From positions 1-29,806 of the forward strand of contig JAWQRM010000124.1 of assembly GCA_033557675.1 (NCBI GenBank): DNA of 29,806 bases, written 5' to 3'. Of this stretch, positions 20,599 through 29,806 are shown piece by piece. The notes beneath the pieces were generated by a model. It was not told where the DNA came from and did no database searches. It saw only the letters and a list, made by a program, of their open reading frames with translations. Both the position numbers and the translations under genes were made by a program. How positions within the stretch are numbered: position 1 is the stretch's first letter; each line of letters opens with the position of its first letter. Source of the DNA: Coptodactyla brooksi (lineage: Eukaryota; Arthropoda; Insecta; Coleoptera; Scarabaeidae).

Positions 20599-21742
20599 AG
20601 CTGAAAACTAAACTTAACGTGTACGAACATGCTGTGCTGGTGTGGTATGTGCCAAAAAAAAAATATGTAAGAAGATAAATCTACTCGTGCTTCGCAACAA
20701 TATACATAAATATAGCAGTGTTTCAAAAAATAGCATGATCGGTGTAATAGTTCAGCCCTTAGTCAAAACGAAAGCGATTTAATAACGAAACGGAATCCCA
20801 AAATATAATCGTATGTAACGCTGATTATATGTAATATATGTTAATTATTTTCGTTTCCGTAGTTTCCAAAAGAAGTATTTATTTAACTTGTTATTGGGGA
20901 TCATTAACGAAAAATAAAAGGTATACTGTTTTAAAAGAGTGTTTACCTTTTTTTTACGCCCTGCCATTCGCGCGTTCCGACTACGGCGAGGCTGTTTACT
21001 CAAGCACATTAGTCAAATTACAATCTCGCGCAGAACGAAGTTGAACGCGGTCCGGGTTACCGTTCAAAGGCCATTTTCCTACGACGTAAAAAGCGTTTTC
21101 TTTTCCACAACACTCTATTTAATAATTGCTTTAATGATTTATCGTTCAATTGCCGAACAGCATACCGTAAAAGCAGGTAGGTAAAGATAGATCTTACGCG
21201 CGCGCGCGAACATGCGCGATCGAAAACTATTCTATATTTTATATTCGAAATATCGAAAAACGACGCTTTTACGAGGGAAAGTATTATGCCATCACATTAT
21301 AAATGCATTTTGACCTGGCGTAATTCGGTAAAGAGGATTAAGCTTCGGCAAAGTACCCTTTACGGGATTTCAGTCTACCGAACAACACGAGCCGTCGGCA
21401 TAATATAATTTAGGTAAAGTAAAAATTTATATATAGTACGGTAAAACTGGTCGGATTATAGTTAGCTTAACAATAGATTTAATAAACGTTGTGAAAATTC
21501 TCCATCACGGTGATTTAATACCCTTTATTGGTTATTAAACCGGGCAGAAAGGTTCTTTGTAGTTCTGAAGTAAATTTAAACCCGCTGAATTTAAAGTAGG
21601 CATTATTGGAGTGGCTTACGTCGACGTTTAGTGTTGGAGAGTAGGGTAACGCGGGGCGTATAGTGAAGCATATTTGCTATGTGCCGTAGAGAAAGGTGCT
21701 TCATCAACGTCTGGGTTGCACTGTTGGATGTATCGAGCAATT
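20599..21742. other. 3' flank of the plus-strand gene
   Basis: No gene was recognised. The early part is presumably 3' UTR. A run of alternating CG (near 21195-21207) and AT-rich filler follow. Confidence 0.4.
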
Positions 21743-21795
21743 GCGAGCAAATGGGTCCTCGCAAGCCTTGACGGTCCACAAATAGATTACTATGG
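21743..21795. repeat. Short repeat P, copy 1
   Basis: GAGCAAATGGGTCCTCGCAA and GACGGTCCACAAATAGATTA resemble the later copies at 22011-22095 and 24406-24500. Confidence 0.5.
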
Positions 21796-22010
21796 TAGGT
21801 TCGCTATGAAATACACGGAACGGTACAACAATCCACTTTATCGGCGCCCACGGTAGGCGAATTTTCATGTCTGAACTCGCTCCGTTTAGTTAGCAGAAGG
21901 AAAAACCAGTTTCATTACGGTCCATAACGGTTACCACGGGGATTGTAAAAACCTTACGATCAAGATCAGGCCATGACGAATGGGTCCTTTAAAAGGATGC
22001 AGTCGTTATA

Positions 22011-22095
22011 CGATCAAGGTCATTAAACGAGCAAACGGTGACGAACTTTGCAAATGGGCCCTTGACGGTCCCATAAACAGATTATTGTCATTACT
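22011..22095. repeat. Short repeat P, copy 2 (left of the satellite)
   Basis: CGATCAAGGTCATTAAACGA, GTGACGAACTTTGCAAATGG and GGTCCCATAAACAGATTATT match 24406-24500 in order, with scattered differences. The two copies bracket the tandem array in direct orientation. Confidence 0.65.
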
Positions 22096-22262
22096 CCCGG
22101 GTATGTGAGTATGGAACCTTCGGTTTCGGTTTCTAGCAAAACAAGAAATTAAATGCTCCGTATTTTTACATTTAATAATTTCTGAACTTTCAAATGCATC
22201 AAGGAATCAATTGTTGGATACATACCTAAGTCACAACAATTGTAGGATTAGTGCAGAAAAGT

Positions 22263-24187
22263 GTAATGTATTCAATAATAGATTCTTTAGAAATTACTAA
22301 TACACATATTGGATTAAAAAAATCACACCAGAAGCAAAATACGCATTTTACTGCTTCCTAGTAATGCATTCGGCAATAGATTCCTTTACGCATTTGAGAG
22401 TTTAGAAATTACTAAATATAAAAATGCAATTAATAAGAGTAGTAGGATAATACCGTTCAGTTTAACTGTATAATGTAATTTTACTGCTTTCTAGCGATAC
22501 GTTCAGCAATAGATTCCTTTACTCATGTGAGGGTTTAGAAATTACTAAATGTAATAGTACAATTAATAACGACAGGTGAATAAACACAGTTTAGTGTCCT
22601 GTATAACTTTGTAGAAAAATAAGGGTGAATACAGGAATGCACAAATGAGTTCTCGTATTGGATTAGAAAAATCACATCAGAAGCAAAATACGTGCTTAAA
22701 TGACTAAATGTAAAAATGCAATTAATAAGAGTAATAGGATAATACCCTTTAATAAATAAATATAATAAATAATGATAAATCACGCCAGAAGCGAAATATA
22801 GCTACGCTTTACTGTCTGCTAGTGATACGTTCAGCAATAGATTCCTTTACTCATTTGAGAGTTTAGAAATTACTACATGCAAAAATACAATTAATAACGA
22901 CAGTGAAATAAATAATGTCCTATGTAACTTTATAAAAAAATAAGGGTGAATACAGGAATGCACAAATGAGTACACGTATTGGATTAGAAAATTCACACCA
23001 GAAGCAAAATACGCTTTTTACTGCTTCCTAGTAATGTATTCAACAATACATTGCTTTACGCATTTGAGAGTTTAAAAATTATTAAATAAAAAATGCAATT
23101 AATAAGAATAATAGGATAATACACTTTAGTCTAACTGTGTAACGTAATAGGAAAAAAGAAAAGTAAATACGAAAATGCATAATTGGCACGCGTATTGGAT
23201 TAAAAAAATCACGCCAGAAGCGAAATATAGCTGCGCTTTACTGTCTTCTAGTGATACGTTCAGCAATAGATTCCTTTACTCATGTGAGGGTTTAGAAATT
23301 ACTAAATGTAAAAATACAATTAATAACGACAGAGGGATAAACACAATTTAGTGTCCTGTATAACTTTATAGAAAAATAAGGGTGAATACAGGAATGCACA
23401 AATGAGTTCTCGTATTGGATTAGAAAAATCACACCAGAAGCAAAATACGCGTTTTACTACTTCCTAGTAATGCACTCAGCAATAGACTCCTTTACGCATT
23501 TGAGAGTTTAAAAATTGCTAAATGTATAAATGTAATTAATAAGAGTAGTAGGATAATACCCTTTAGTCTAACTGTATAACGTAGTAGGAAAAAAGAAAAA
23601 TAAATACGGAAATGCATACTGGGCACGAATATTGTATTAGAAAAATAGATACACTTTACTGCCTTCTAATGACACGTTCAGTAATAGATTCCTTTACTTA
23701 TTTGAGAGTTTAGAAATTACTAAATGTAAAAATACAATTAATAACGACAGAGGAATAAACACAGTTTAGTGTCCTGTATAACTTTATAGAAAAATAAGGA
23801 TAAATACGAGAATGCACGAATGGGCACACGTATAGGATTAGAAAAATCACATCACAAGTAAAATACGCTTTTTACTGCTTCCTAGTAATGCATTCAGCAA
23901 TAGATTCCTTTACGCATTTGAGAGTTTAAAAATTACTAAATGTAAAAATGCAATTAATAAGAGTAGTAGGATAATACCCTTTAGTCTAACTGTATAACAA
24001 TCTAACATTGTAACATTGTAACAATGTAATAGTAATAGAAAAAAAGAAAGGTAAATACGGAAATGTATAATGGGCACGAGTATTGGATTAGAACAATCTA
24101 TACACTTTACTGTCTTCTAATGACACGTTCAGCAATAGATTCCTTTATTCATTTGAAAGTTTAGAAATTATTAAATGTAAAAATACA
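22263..24187. repeat. AT-rich satellite with two alternating monomer types (higher-order dimer)
   Basis: The junction motif TTTAGAAATTACTAA, or a close variant, occurs near 22286, 22401, 22534, 22695, 22862, 23071, 23291, 23507, 23709, 23925 and 24150. In the intact right part the spacing is 202-225 bp. From 22401 the monomers alternate strictly. Type A has GCAATTAATAAGAGTAGTAG and CCTTTAGTCTAACTGTATAA. Type B has ACAATTAATAACGACAGAGG and CAGTTTAGTGTCCTGTATAA. The repeating unit is thus a dimer of about 430 bp. Monomers at the left edge (22286-22862) are shortened by internal deletions. Confidence 0.9.
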
Positions 24188-24405
24188 TTTGAACTATATG
24201 TATTGGGCAAGAAAAATCACGCAGTGTCGCCTATCAATATAAATAGAACTTGCCCTACTTTTTTAAGTCTTTTGTATTTCTTATCGCCCCCGAAGATGCT
24301 AACGTGGTTAACGAAACGTGTGTCGATTGGATAACTTTATTACATCGAAATCTATAGAAAACAGCTGATTTTTTTGTGCATATGTAGAGATGAAGAGGAG
24401 GATCA

Positions 24406-24500
24406 CGATCAAGGTCGTTAAAGGAGCAGATAGTGACGAACTCTGCGAAATGGGTCCTTATAAGTCTTTGCGGTCCATAAACGGATCGTTATTGTTACTT
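24406..24500. repeat. Short repeat P, copy 3 (right of the satellite)
   Basis: CGATCAAGGTCGTTAAAGGA, GTGACGAACTCTGCGAAATG and GCGGTCCATAAACGGATCGT match 22011-22095. A weaker continuation (GAGGAAATTAAACGAGCGGA) follows at about 24516. Confidence 0.65.
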
Positions 24501-24529
24501 CAGGGTTTAGGGTTGAGGAAATTAAACGA

Positions 24530-26428
24530 GCGGATTGTGACAAACATTTCGCGAACTCTAAAGTTTCTCTATGTATATGTGGGGATCAAAAGGGGATTTG
24601 AAAACAATATTTTTCGCTTGGCGAAGTGGCGGATCACGTAGGGATGAGGGGGATCGCGGGGGTGGGGGTTTACTCGTCAACGGGCCAAGGCACGGCACGA
24701 TACCTGTTGAATCGGTGACGTGCAAGATGTGGTTAGCGCGGCAGGATGGCAGTTTGTCCGTAAGCCAGAGATGGCGGCCACTTCCTGGGGCCACTCACGA
24801 TGTTGGTAATTGAGAATCAAGTGTGCCCCCTCCATTAAGCTCGGACGGCCGGCGGAACGGCCGCTCCGGCCCTTAAGACGAAAGAGTTATCCGCCGAGAT
24901 CCATTAAAGACGTTTCCCTAACACGCACGGCTTTTAGACTGAAACGGAAGGAGGAAGGAAAGGCTGCAATTCAGTCACGGTAACGTCAGACGGGATCGAT
25001 TTATTGTCTCCAGGCGGCAGAAGTAATGTGATTTAAAATTAAATTTCTTTCGACGGCCTGCGAGGTCCGAATGTGTCCTCGAGAGCTGCCTGACCGTTAC
25101 GACGATCCCGAACGTTCCTTAAACCGCAAGGTTTTTTCAGTTTTTTCGAAACTGTAAGATGTGTCAATTGCGACATGAACCGAATCGTGTTCGATACCAG
25201 TCCAATCCTAGGAAAGTTTTTGTATACCGTTTGGCGGTAAGCGACTAACCCCATACATTTTCTTCGATAGTAAAATAATCCATTCTGTGGAAAAACAAGA
25301 GTTAACGAGAGAAAAACAAAGTGTATCTGCAGTAACAACTACGAAGTAACCGTGATTAAATCACATTGGCCGGGACTTGGTTATTCCTCCCCACTTTTTT
25401 AACTGCCGCTCGCTTTTGCCAACGTACACTCTACTATTGATACCTTTAATGTTACTTGACGAGAGGATTGTAACGAACTCGTTTTTGATGTCGCAAAAAC
25501 CGCTTTTAACGTTATTAACGTCCCGTTGTCCTTATATTGAACGTACGTAAAATGAAATTAACTTCAAAGGTACAATATTTTCGAGTGAACACTACAACGC
25601 GCCGGCAAACTGCTAAAGTTCGAAACTTCAGCTAATTAAGATAATGATTTACCTTTACACCTAAGGCGCAATTAACTGAATTAAATTGCCGGGATACTTT
25701 TGGGTATTTGGATAATTTGCTAAATTTATCTTTACGGGAGAAGAGGACCTTTCGGTCATTAGAAACATTTCCGTCACGTCAAATTCTTTACGGGATTTAA
25801 TGTACGTTAAGGCGCATAGTTCGATATGTATTATAACGCTACGATGCATTTTTTTTCAATCTTCCACCGTCCGCTTACGGTTTGGAATTCCTAGGATACT
25901 TTTTTGTTCCCTCGCGCGCGCTCGTAATGCGAGAAAAAAATACCATTTTAACTTGCAATTAATTAAAATTTTCCGCGCCGTGCCGCTTTCTTTCGCATTC
26001 ATTCGTTCCACCCTATATTTTTGTTGGATAAATAGTGGACAGTCAATGCGTTAACGGCCGGCTCTGGACCGCTCCGAAAATTGTTATATTCTTTTGTTTT
26101 TAATCCCCAATCTTCACGATCGGGGCTTTTCGAAGTATCCGACGAAGTAGCTCCTGAGTTTCCGGGCGAATCGGTGGAATTCCTCCGGAAAAGTTACTTT
26201 CCATCTAGAAAAAGGAGCACCACTTCATTATTTAATAACGATTTCAAAAAGAAAAACAAACGCCGAAAAATAATAATTTCTCGGCCCATTGGCCCGAGCC
26301 GGCGTTCGTTAGGGGCGGAAAACAGTTTCTTAAATCAGATCGGCGCGGCCTAAGGGTAGATTATCTTGCTTGCCTCTCTTAAATATCAATTTCAAGTGTT
26401 TATACCTCATTTAATTTCAATTTTACAG
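24530..26428. other. Intergenic stretch between the convergent genes
   Basis: No gene was recognised. A G-rich patch lies at about 24640-24675. Short open frames on both strands have no recognisable domain. Confidence 0.4.
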
Positions 26429-26546
26429 CCATTGTCCCATCTGGGTTAAAACCCCTCGAGGAGAATGCATCAGAAGTTCGTCTTAAACGACAACCCCCCC
26501 AAACAATTATCCACCCCAATGAAGCACCCTGGGAACGTTTTAAAAG
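26429..26546 (+). other. Exon-like open segment of unknown nature
   Basis: TTTCAATTTTACAG precedes this segment and GTGAAC follows AAAAG at 26547. In between one frame reads IVPSGLKPLEENASEVRLKR followed by QPPQTIIHPNEAPWERFKR, without a stop until TGA directly after the donor. The composition looks protein-like. It could be an alternative exon, a transposon fossil or chance. I recognise no family. Confidence 0.25.
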
Positions 26547-28065
26547 GTGAACATCTGATTTTTACCCTTTTTAATGCGAGGGATTATATTTTAGGGTAGT
26601 TTTCGGTACGTAGCGTCCTCTAGCGAACGGTGGCCGTATTATTCCGTAGATTTCTGTAATTTCGTACAGGGTTGCGATAAGGAAAAATAGAAATCTGTAA
26701 TAAATCTGTTCTACTGCTATTACGAGAGATGTCGTCGCGCAGCGGGTAAATTAGAGGTTAATAAGCTTAACCTCTAAAGCGTAAAAGTTTTATATCTATT
26801 CTTTTTATTAAGAAATTGCAGGGTAGGTGTAATAGTAAGCGTCGCGTACCGATATAAATATTTTATTGATTTATTATTGTCATCAATACAAGTTTATATA
26901 ACTTGAGGTAAAAGGGTTTATGCGTAACACGTATTCGAGGGGGAAATAATCGTACAATATGTTCTTCAATGCACAAAATAAGTTTAATAACGTAATACAA
27001 TTATTACACCAACTATCACTTGTATATAGTAATAACAGATATTTTTTTACACGTATTTTTATTAATTTTTTTTAAACAGTTTCAATATTCGCTAATACTC
27101 GCTAAGCTAGTTATAAATATTTGATTGTGTGTATCCTTAGGGTCCTTTACCTAAATATTGTCGGCTCACCTTTCTTACGGAAAATACATCGAAAAAGAAA
27201 CGGTTTTTGTTCCACCCTGTATATGTAAAACCTCGATACTCCATCTACTAAGTGTAATAATATTCTCGTTAAATTAATACAATTGTACTGTTTATTATAT
27301 GCGTTGTACGGTTCGATATGGCGTTAAACGATGGTCAACCCAGCCAAAATTGATTTTCCATCATCGAAATAATATTCAACATGCGCACGGATATGACATT
27401 CTACGACAGATGGAGTATTTGTGTATTTATAAAAAGTTCAAAAATATGCATCTTAAAGTTCGTAGAAACTATATTAAAAATAAAAACTATAATATTTATA
27501 TAACAAACAAATAAACAAACGTTGATGTTTATATATATTTTTAAATATATTTACATTATCCTTTTATTTATTTATTAACAACAAACATATATACATAATG
27601 CATATCGCCGCTTATTATATACATTTAGATAAACAATATATATATGCGCGTATATATAATATGGGTCGTTGGTAAAACCGTTTTAGGGAAGACGTATTGT
27701 CTATACTTTAGAGTTGACCCGAAAATCTAAATCTAAAAGAGCAACGGAACGTAATCTAAAAGTTTATTGTCTGCTTCGGTTTAACTGGTTAAATTATTGG
27801 TTCAGTTACAGTCGATTTCGTTTGGGGAAGACACGACAATGGTGATATGCAAAATTCAGTTCTTAATTATACTTCGTCGGTATTCCGTACGTACGCAATT
27901 TTTCGCAGACCTCTACACGATCCTGTACGTACGGAAGGAATACCTACTTCGTTTAACGCTCGTTTGCATAACTAGTTAAGGAAGACAATTCAAATTTTGA
28001 CATACACTTCGGTTTTGTTTTGTATTTTTTTGATTTAAGCAAATTTGGTCGAAATATCCGCCTCC
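26547..28065. other. AT-rich intergenic stretch and 3' flank of the minus-strand gene
   Basis: No gene was recognised. AT-rich simple sequence dominates 26860-27665, including a near-palindromic TATATATGCGCGTATATATA near 27640. On the minus strand a possible AATAAA lies at 27768-27763, about 300 bp after the stop codon of the minus-strand gene. Confidence 0.4.
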
Positions 28066-28391
28066 CTAACGGAAAAGACGAACGAAAACCGTCGTTAACA
28101 GGAGATAGTGCGCTTTATGCTGGCGCCCTCCGCCGTTGTGGATGATCCAAGGTTTCCTCGTCACGATCTGGGAGGTCGTGAACGGCTGCAAAGTCTTCAC
28201 TTCGTAAACGGGCGGAGTGGTCACCTCCTGATCGTCGTCCTCGTCTTTCTCGTCGGCGGCGCCTTTCCTTCCCTTCCGCGGAGGCTTGTACTTCTTCGGC
28301 TTGTTGTCCTTGTGCGGCGGTTTCTTAATCTTCGTATCCACCACCTTCGGCACCACCGTCGTCGTTGACGTCTTCACCGGCAGGCGAAGTT
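28066..28391 (-). CDS. Minus-strand DIP-like gene, terminal exon
   Basis: The acceptor TTTGAGCGCAG precedes 28391. The split codon G|AA gives Glu, as in the paralog. The tail of 107 further residues is Thr/Lys-rich: TSTTTVVPKVVDTKIKKPPH, then a strongly basic KPKKYKPPRKGRKG block, an acidic DEKDEDDDQE block and VTTPPVYEVKTLQPFTTSQ. It ends GGGRQHKAHYLLLTTVFVRLFR in two parts (GGGRQHKAHY and LLLTTVFVRLFR). The terminal hydrophobic run is short and ends in basic residues, so a GPI signal is possible but weaker than in the plus-strand gene. The stop (TAG) is at 28068-28066. Further alternative exons cannot be excluded. Confidence 0.8.
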
Positions 28392-29261
28392 CTGCGCTCA
28401 AAATCGTTCGTTAAGTTACATAGCGGACACGTAAAACGCGGAATATTAACCTTGAAGGCGTACGACTCCCTCCGCCTTCCCCAGAGCGTTGGAGGACGTA
28501 CAAACGTAGCCGCCGAAGTCCCTGTTCTCCAAGTTGCGGATCGTCAGGTTCATCAGGAAGGAGTACTCGTTGAGCACCGTTTCCTCCATGGTGTATTTGT
28601 CGTTGGAGATTAACTTTTCACCTGTGGGACCGAATTCGCAATCACTGCAACGCTCCAACGACGTGATAAATACGGAGCGACACCACGCACGTGTGTATCG
28701 AACTAGTACGACTCTCCTACTAGTATGTATACAAACTATGTTATTTTAAATTCTTAAAATAACATAGTTTCACGCTAGAGGGCGTTTCGTTCGGCCGATT
28801 TTTTCGCACGACTCTTTTTATAATATAAATAGAAATATATGTGAGGTCTAAGAGATGAGAGGATTGATCCTAAAGGTGTAATGTACAATCGGAGGTGTAA
28901 CGCGGCGTATAGGGGTTAAGCCGATCCCTGGGGAGGGTAGGCCTTACCGTTGTCCCTCATCCAATGGTTCATGGCTCTGGGAGAAGCCTCCACGTAGCAC
29001 TGAACTAGGACGTCGCTGGCCACCGGCGCCCCGACGAGCTGGTTCGATACCCTGATCAAAGGATGAACTGCGGATATCAAATGCGTATTAAATATTTTAT
29101 TTTTCGTATATACCGCGAGTGGGACTTACAGTGCACTCGGACAATGAATCGTTTGCTCACCGTCGGAGGGACCCCGTTGCTGGCTATACACAGATAAGAG
29201 CCCATGTCTGTTCTTTGCACGTTGGTCAATACTAGCGTGTCTCCTTCGAAAGAGCGAAGTA
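28066..29261 (-). CDS. Second DIP/lachesin-like gene, last four exons (5' part outside the window)
   Basis: The exons, in transcription order, are 29261-29130, 29067-28948, 28621-28451 and 28391-28066. All three introns are phase 1, with GT-AG ends. The product covers the second half of Ig2 (TDMGSYLCIASNGVPPTVSK), all of Ig3 (Cys in VLVQCYVEASPRA and in FGGYVCTSSNALG) and a long C-terminal tail. Domain order and signatures match the DIP-like gene on the plus strand. The Ig3 exons have identical lengths (120 and 171 bp) and phases. The two genes are arranged tail to tail, about 7.5 kb apart, so a local duplication is likely. The role is inferred as for the partner: neuronal surface recognition. 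Exons for the signal peptide, Ig1 and the first half of Ig2 should lie beyond 29806. Confidence 0.9.
28392..28450. other. Short intron (59 bp) of the minus-strand gene
   Basis: On the minus strand it begins GTTAAT and ends GAGCGCAG, phase 1. The donor is non-optimal but the phase fits both flanking exons. Confidence 0.8.
28451..28621 (-). CDS. Minus-strand DIP-like gene, exon completing Ig3
   Basis: This 171-bp exon is phase 1 on both sides. It encodes GEKLISNDKYTMEETVLNE, MNLTIRNLENRDFGGYVC and NALGKAEGVVRLQ. NLT is a potential N-glycosylation site. The 3' splice site (CCCACAG, minus strand, ending at 28622) directly abuts SINE-like copy E. Confidence 0.93.
28624..28703 (+). repeat. SINE-like dispersed repeat, copy E (partial), touching a splice site
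   Basis: CGCAATCACTGCAACGCTCC, then TACGGAGCGACACCACGCAC and GTGTATCGAAC, match copies A, C and D. The 5' edge of the repeat reaches within about two bases of the acceptor AG of the 28451-28621 exon. Confidence 0.65.
28733..28770. repeat. Perfect 17-bp inverted repeat (hairpin)
   Basis: AAACTATGTTATTTTAA (28733-28749) and its exact reverse complement (28754-28770) are separated by ATTC. It lies in an intron of the minus-strand gene, close to SINE-like copy E. A related GTTATTTT/AAAATAAC pair precedes copy D near 18777-18800. Confidence 0.8.
28948..29067 (-). CDS. Minus-strand DIP-like gene, exon starting Ig3
   Basis: This 120-bp exon is phase 1 on both sides. It encodes HPLIRVSNQLVGAPVASD, the first Ig3 Cys in VLVQCYVEASPRAMNHW, and MRDNG across the junction. 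The acceptor is TATCCGCAG and the donor GTAAGG. Confidence 0.93.
29130..29261 (-). CDS. Minus-strand DIP-like gene, exon for the second half of Ig2
   Basis: The acceptor TTTTTTTCTTTAAG (minus strand) precedes 29261. The reading is LRSFEGDTLVLTNVQRTDMG, then SYLCIASNGVPPTVSKRF and IVRVH, ending in phase 1 before GTAAGT. The Ig2 domain is therefore split by an intron, unlike in the plus-strand gene, where Ig2 is one exon. Confidence 0.88.
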
Positions 29262-29806
29262 CTTAAAGAAAAAAAGGGCGGAGGTGAATTTATTGAAATG
29301 TACCACGAACTTGGAAAGATAAGAGGGTGAGGTCGGAGAATACAAAACGGAAAATAAACAGCGAAAGCCGAGCGTCAAAAATATTTCGTAGATAAGTCGC
29401 CGCATAACGTGAATAAACAGGTAGATTTATTCAGGTAGAAATAATTTTAGAAAATGTGATATACACGCGACGGGGACAATGTGGTACCAAACAATGCGGG
29501 TAAACTCTCTTATCTCCCTTCAGCGCAAAGTAGATTTCGAAACGTACACGTTTCAATACGTTTAATTTTGGTTTTAATATAATCTTAAACCGCGGATGCC
29601 TTTATGTTAGGATAAATTAATATTAATAATCCCTAACCTATTTTGAAGTCAAGAAAAAAAGCCCCTGGTTTAAATATAAAAGAAAATTGTAAAAGAAATT
29701 TCTGTCTTCTTCCAATAAGTGTAATAACGCCCAAACGTTGCGATTTAGATCTGACGTATGATTAAAGTGGCCCTCAAGTCATAAGGACCTCAAAAATGTC
29801 CTAATA
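29262..29806. other. Intron of the minus-strand DIP-like gene (continues beyond the window)
   Basis: No Ig-like coding sequence was recognised here on the minus strand. The exon carrying the first half of Ig2 must be further upstream, outside the window. Confidence 0.6.

Noticed and set aside
22263..24187. CRISPR-like array
   Set aside because: The units are 200-225 bp and similar throughout, with no short repeat and unique spacer pattern. This is satellite DNA in an insect genome.
24390..24641. 83-codon frame next to the satellite
   Set aside because: It runs through repeat P and is explained by the repeat, which also exists left of the array.

Overview
This is insect (arthropod) nuclear DNA. 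The evidence is split-exon genes with GT-AG introns, immunoglobulin-domain neuronal proteins of the insect DIP (Dpr-interacting protein, lachesin-like) family, decayed insect-type mobile elements and AT-rich satellite DNA. The sequence alone does not fix the order. I see no operons, CRISPR array, phage or other prokaryotic system.

Bases 1-12100 are gene-poor and full of transposon remains. There is the 3' end of a LINE reverse transcriptase (1-309), a decayed mariner of DD41D type (2850-4025), and two gag-only LINE copies in opposite orientation (6846-8237 minus, 10725-12047 plus). A patch of short GGCRCCACT motifs lies between (5456-6780). Part of this stretch may be the first intron or 5' flank of the plus-strand gene.

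Bases 12101-20598 hold six coding exons of a DIP-like gene on the plus strand. They encode three Ig domains and a C-terminus shaped like a GPI-anchor signal. All intron phases agree. The signal-peptide exon was not found. Its introns contain a Tigger/pogo transposase fragment, SINE-like copies and clusters of TCAAGGTCA.

Bases 20599-28065 lie between two convergent genes. The main feature is a tandem array (22263-24187) in which two monomer types alternate strictly. It is bracketed by diverged copies of another short repeat.

Bases 28066-29261 hold the last four coding exons of a second DIP-like gene on the minus strand. Its 5' half lies beyond the window. Two of its exons match plus-strand exons exactly in length (120 and 171 bp) and phase, so the two genes are probably a tail-to-tail paralogous pair. 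Their C-terminal tails are unrelated. One 3' splice site of the minus gene abuts a dispersed repeat.

Both genes probably encode neuronal surface receptors used in cell-cell recognition; this is inferred from family membership. No wholly new system was found. The most interesting items are the repeat-adjacent splice site, the alternating satellite, the 3' tail shared between SINE-like and LINE copies, and the recurring TCAAGGTCA modules.
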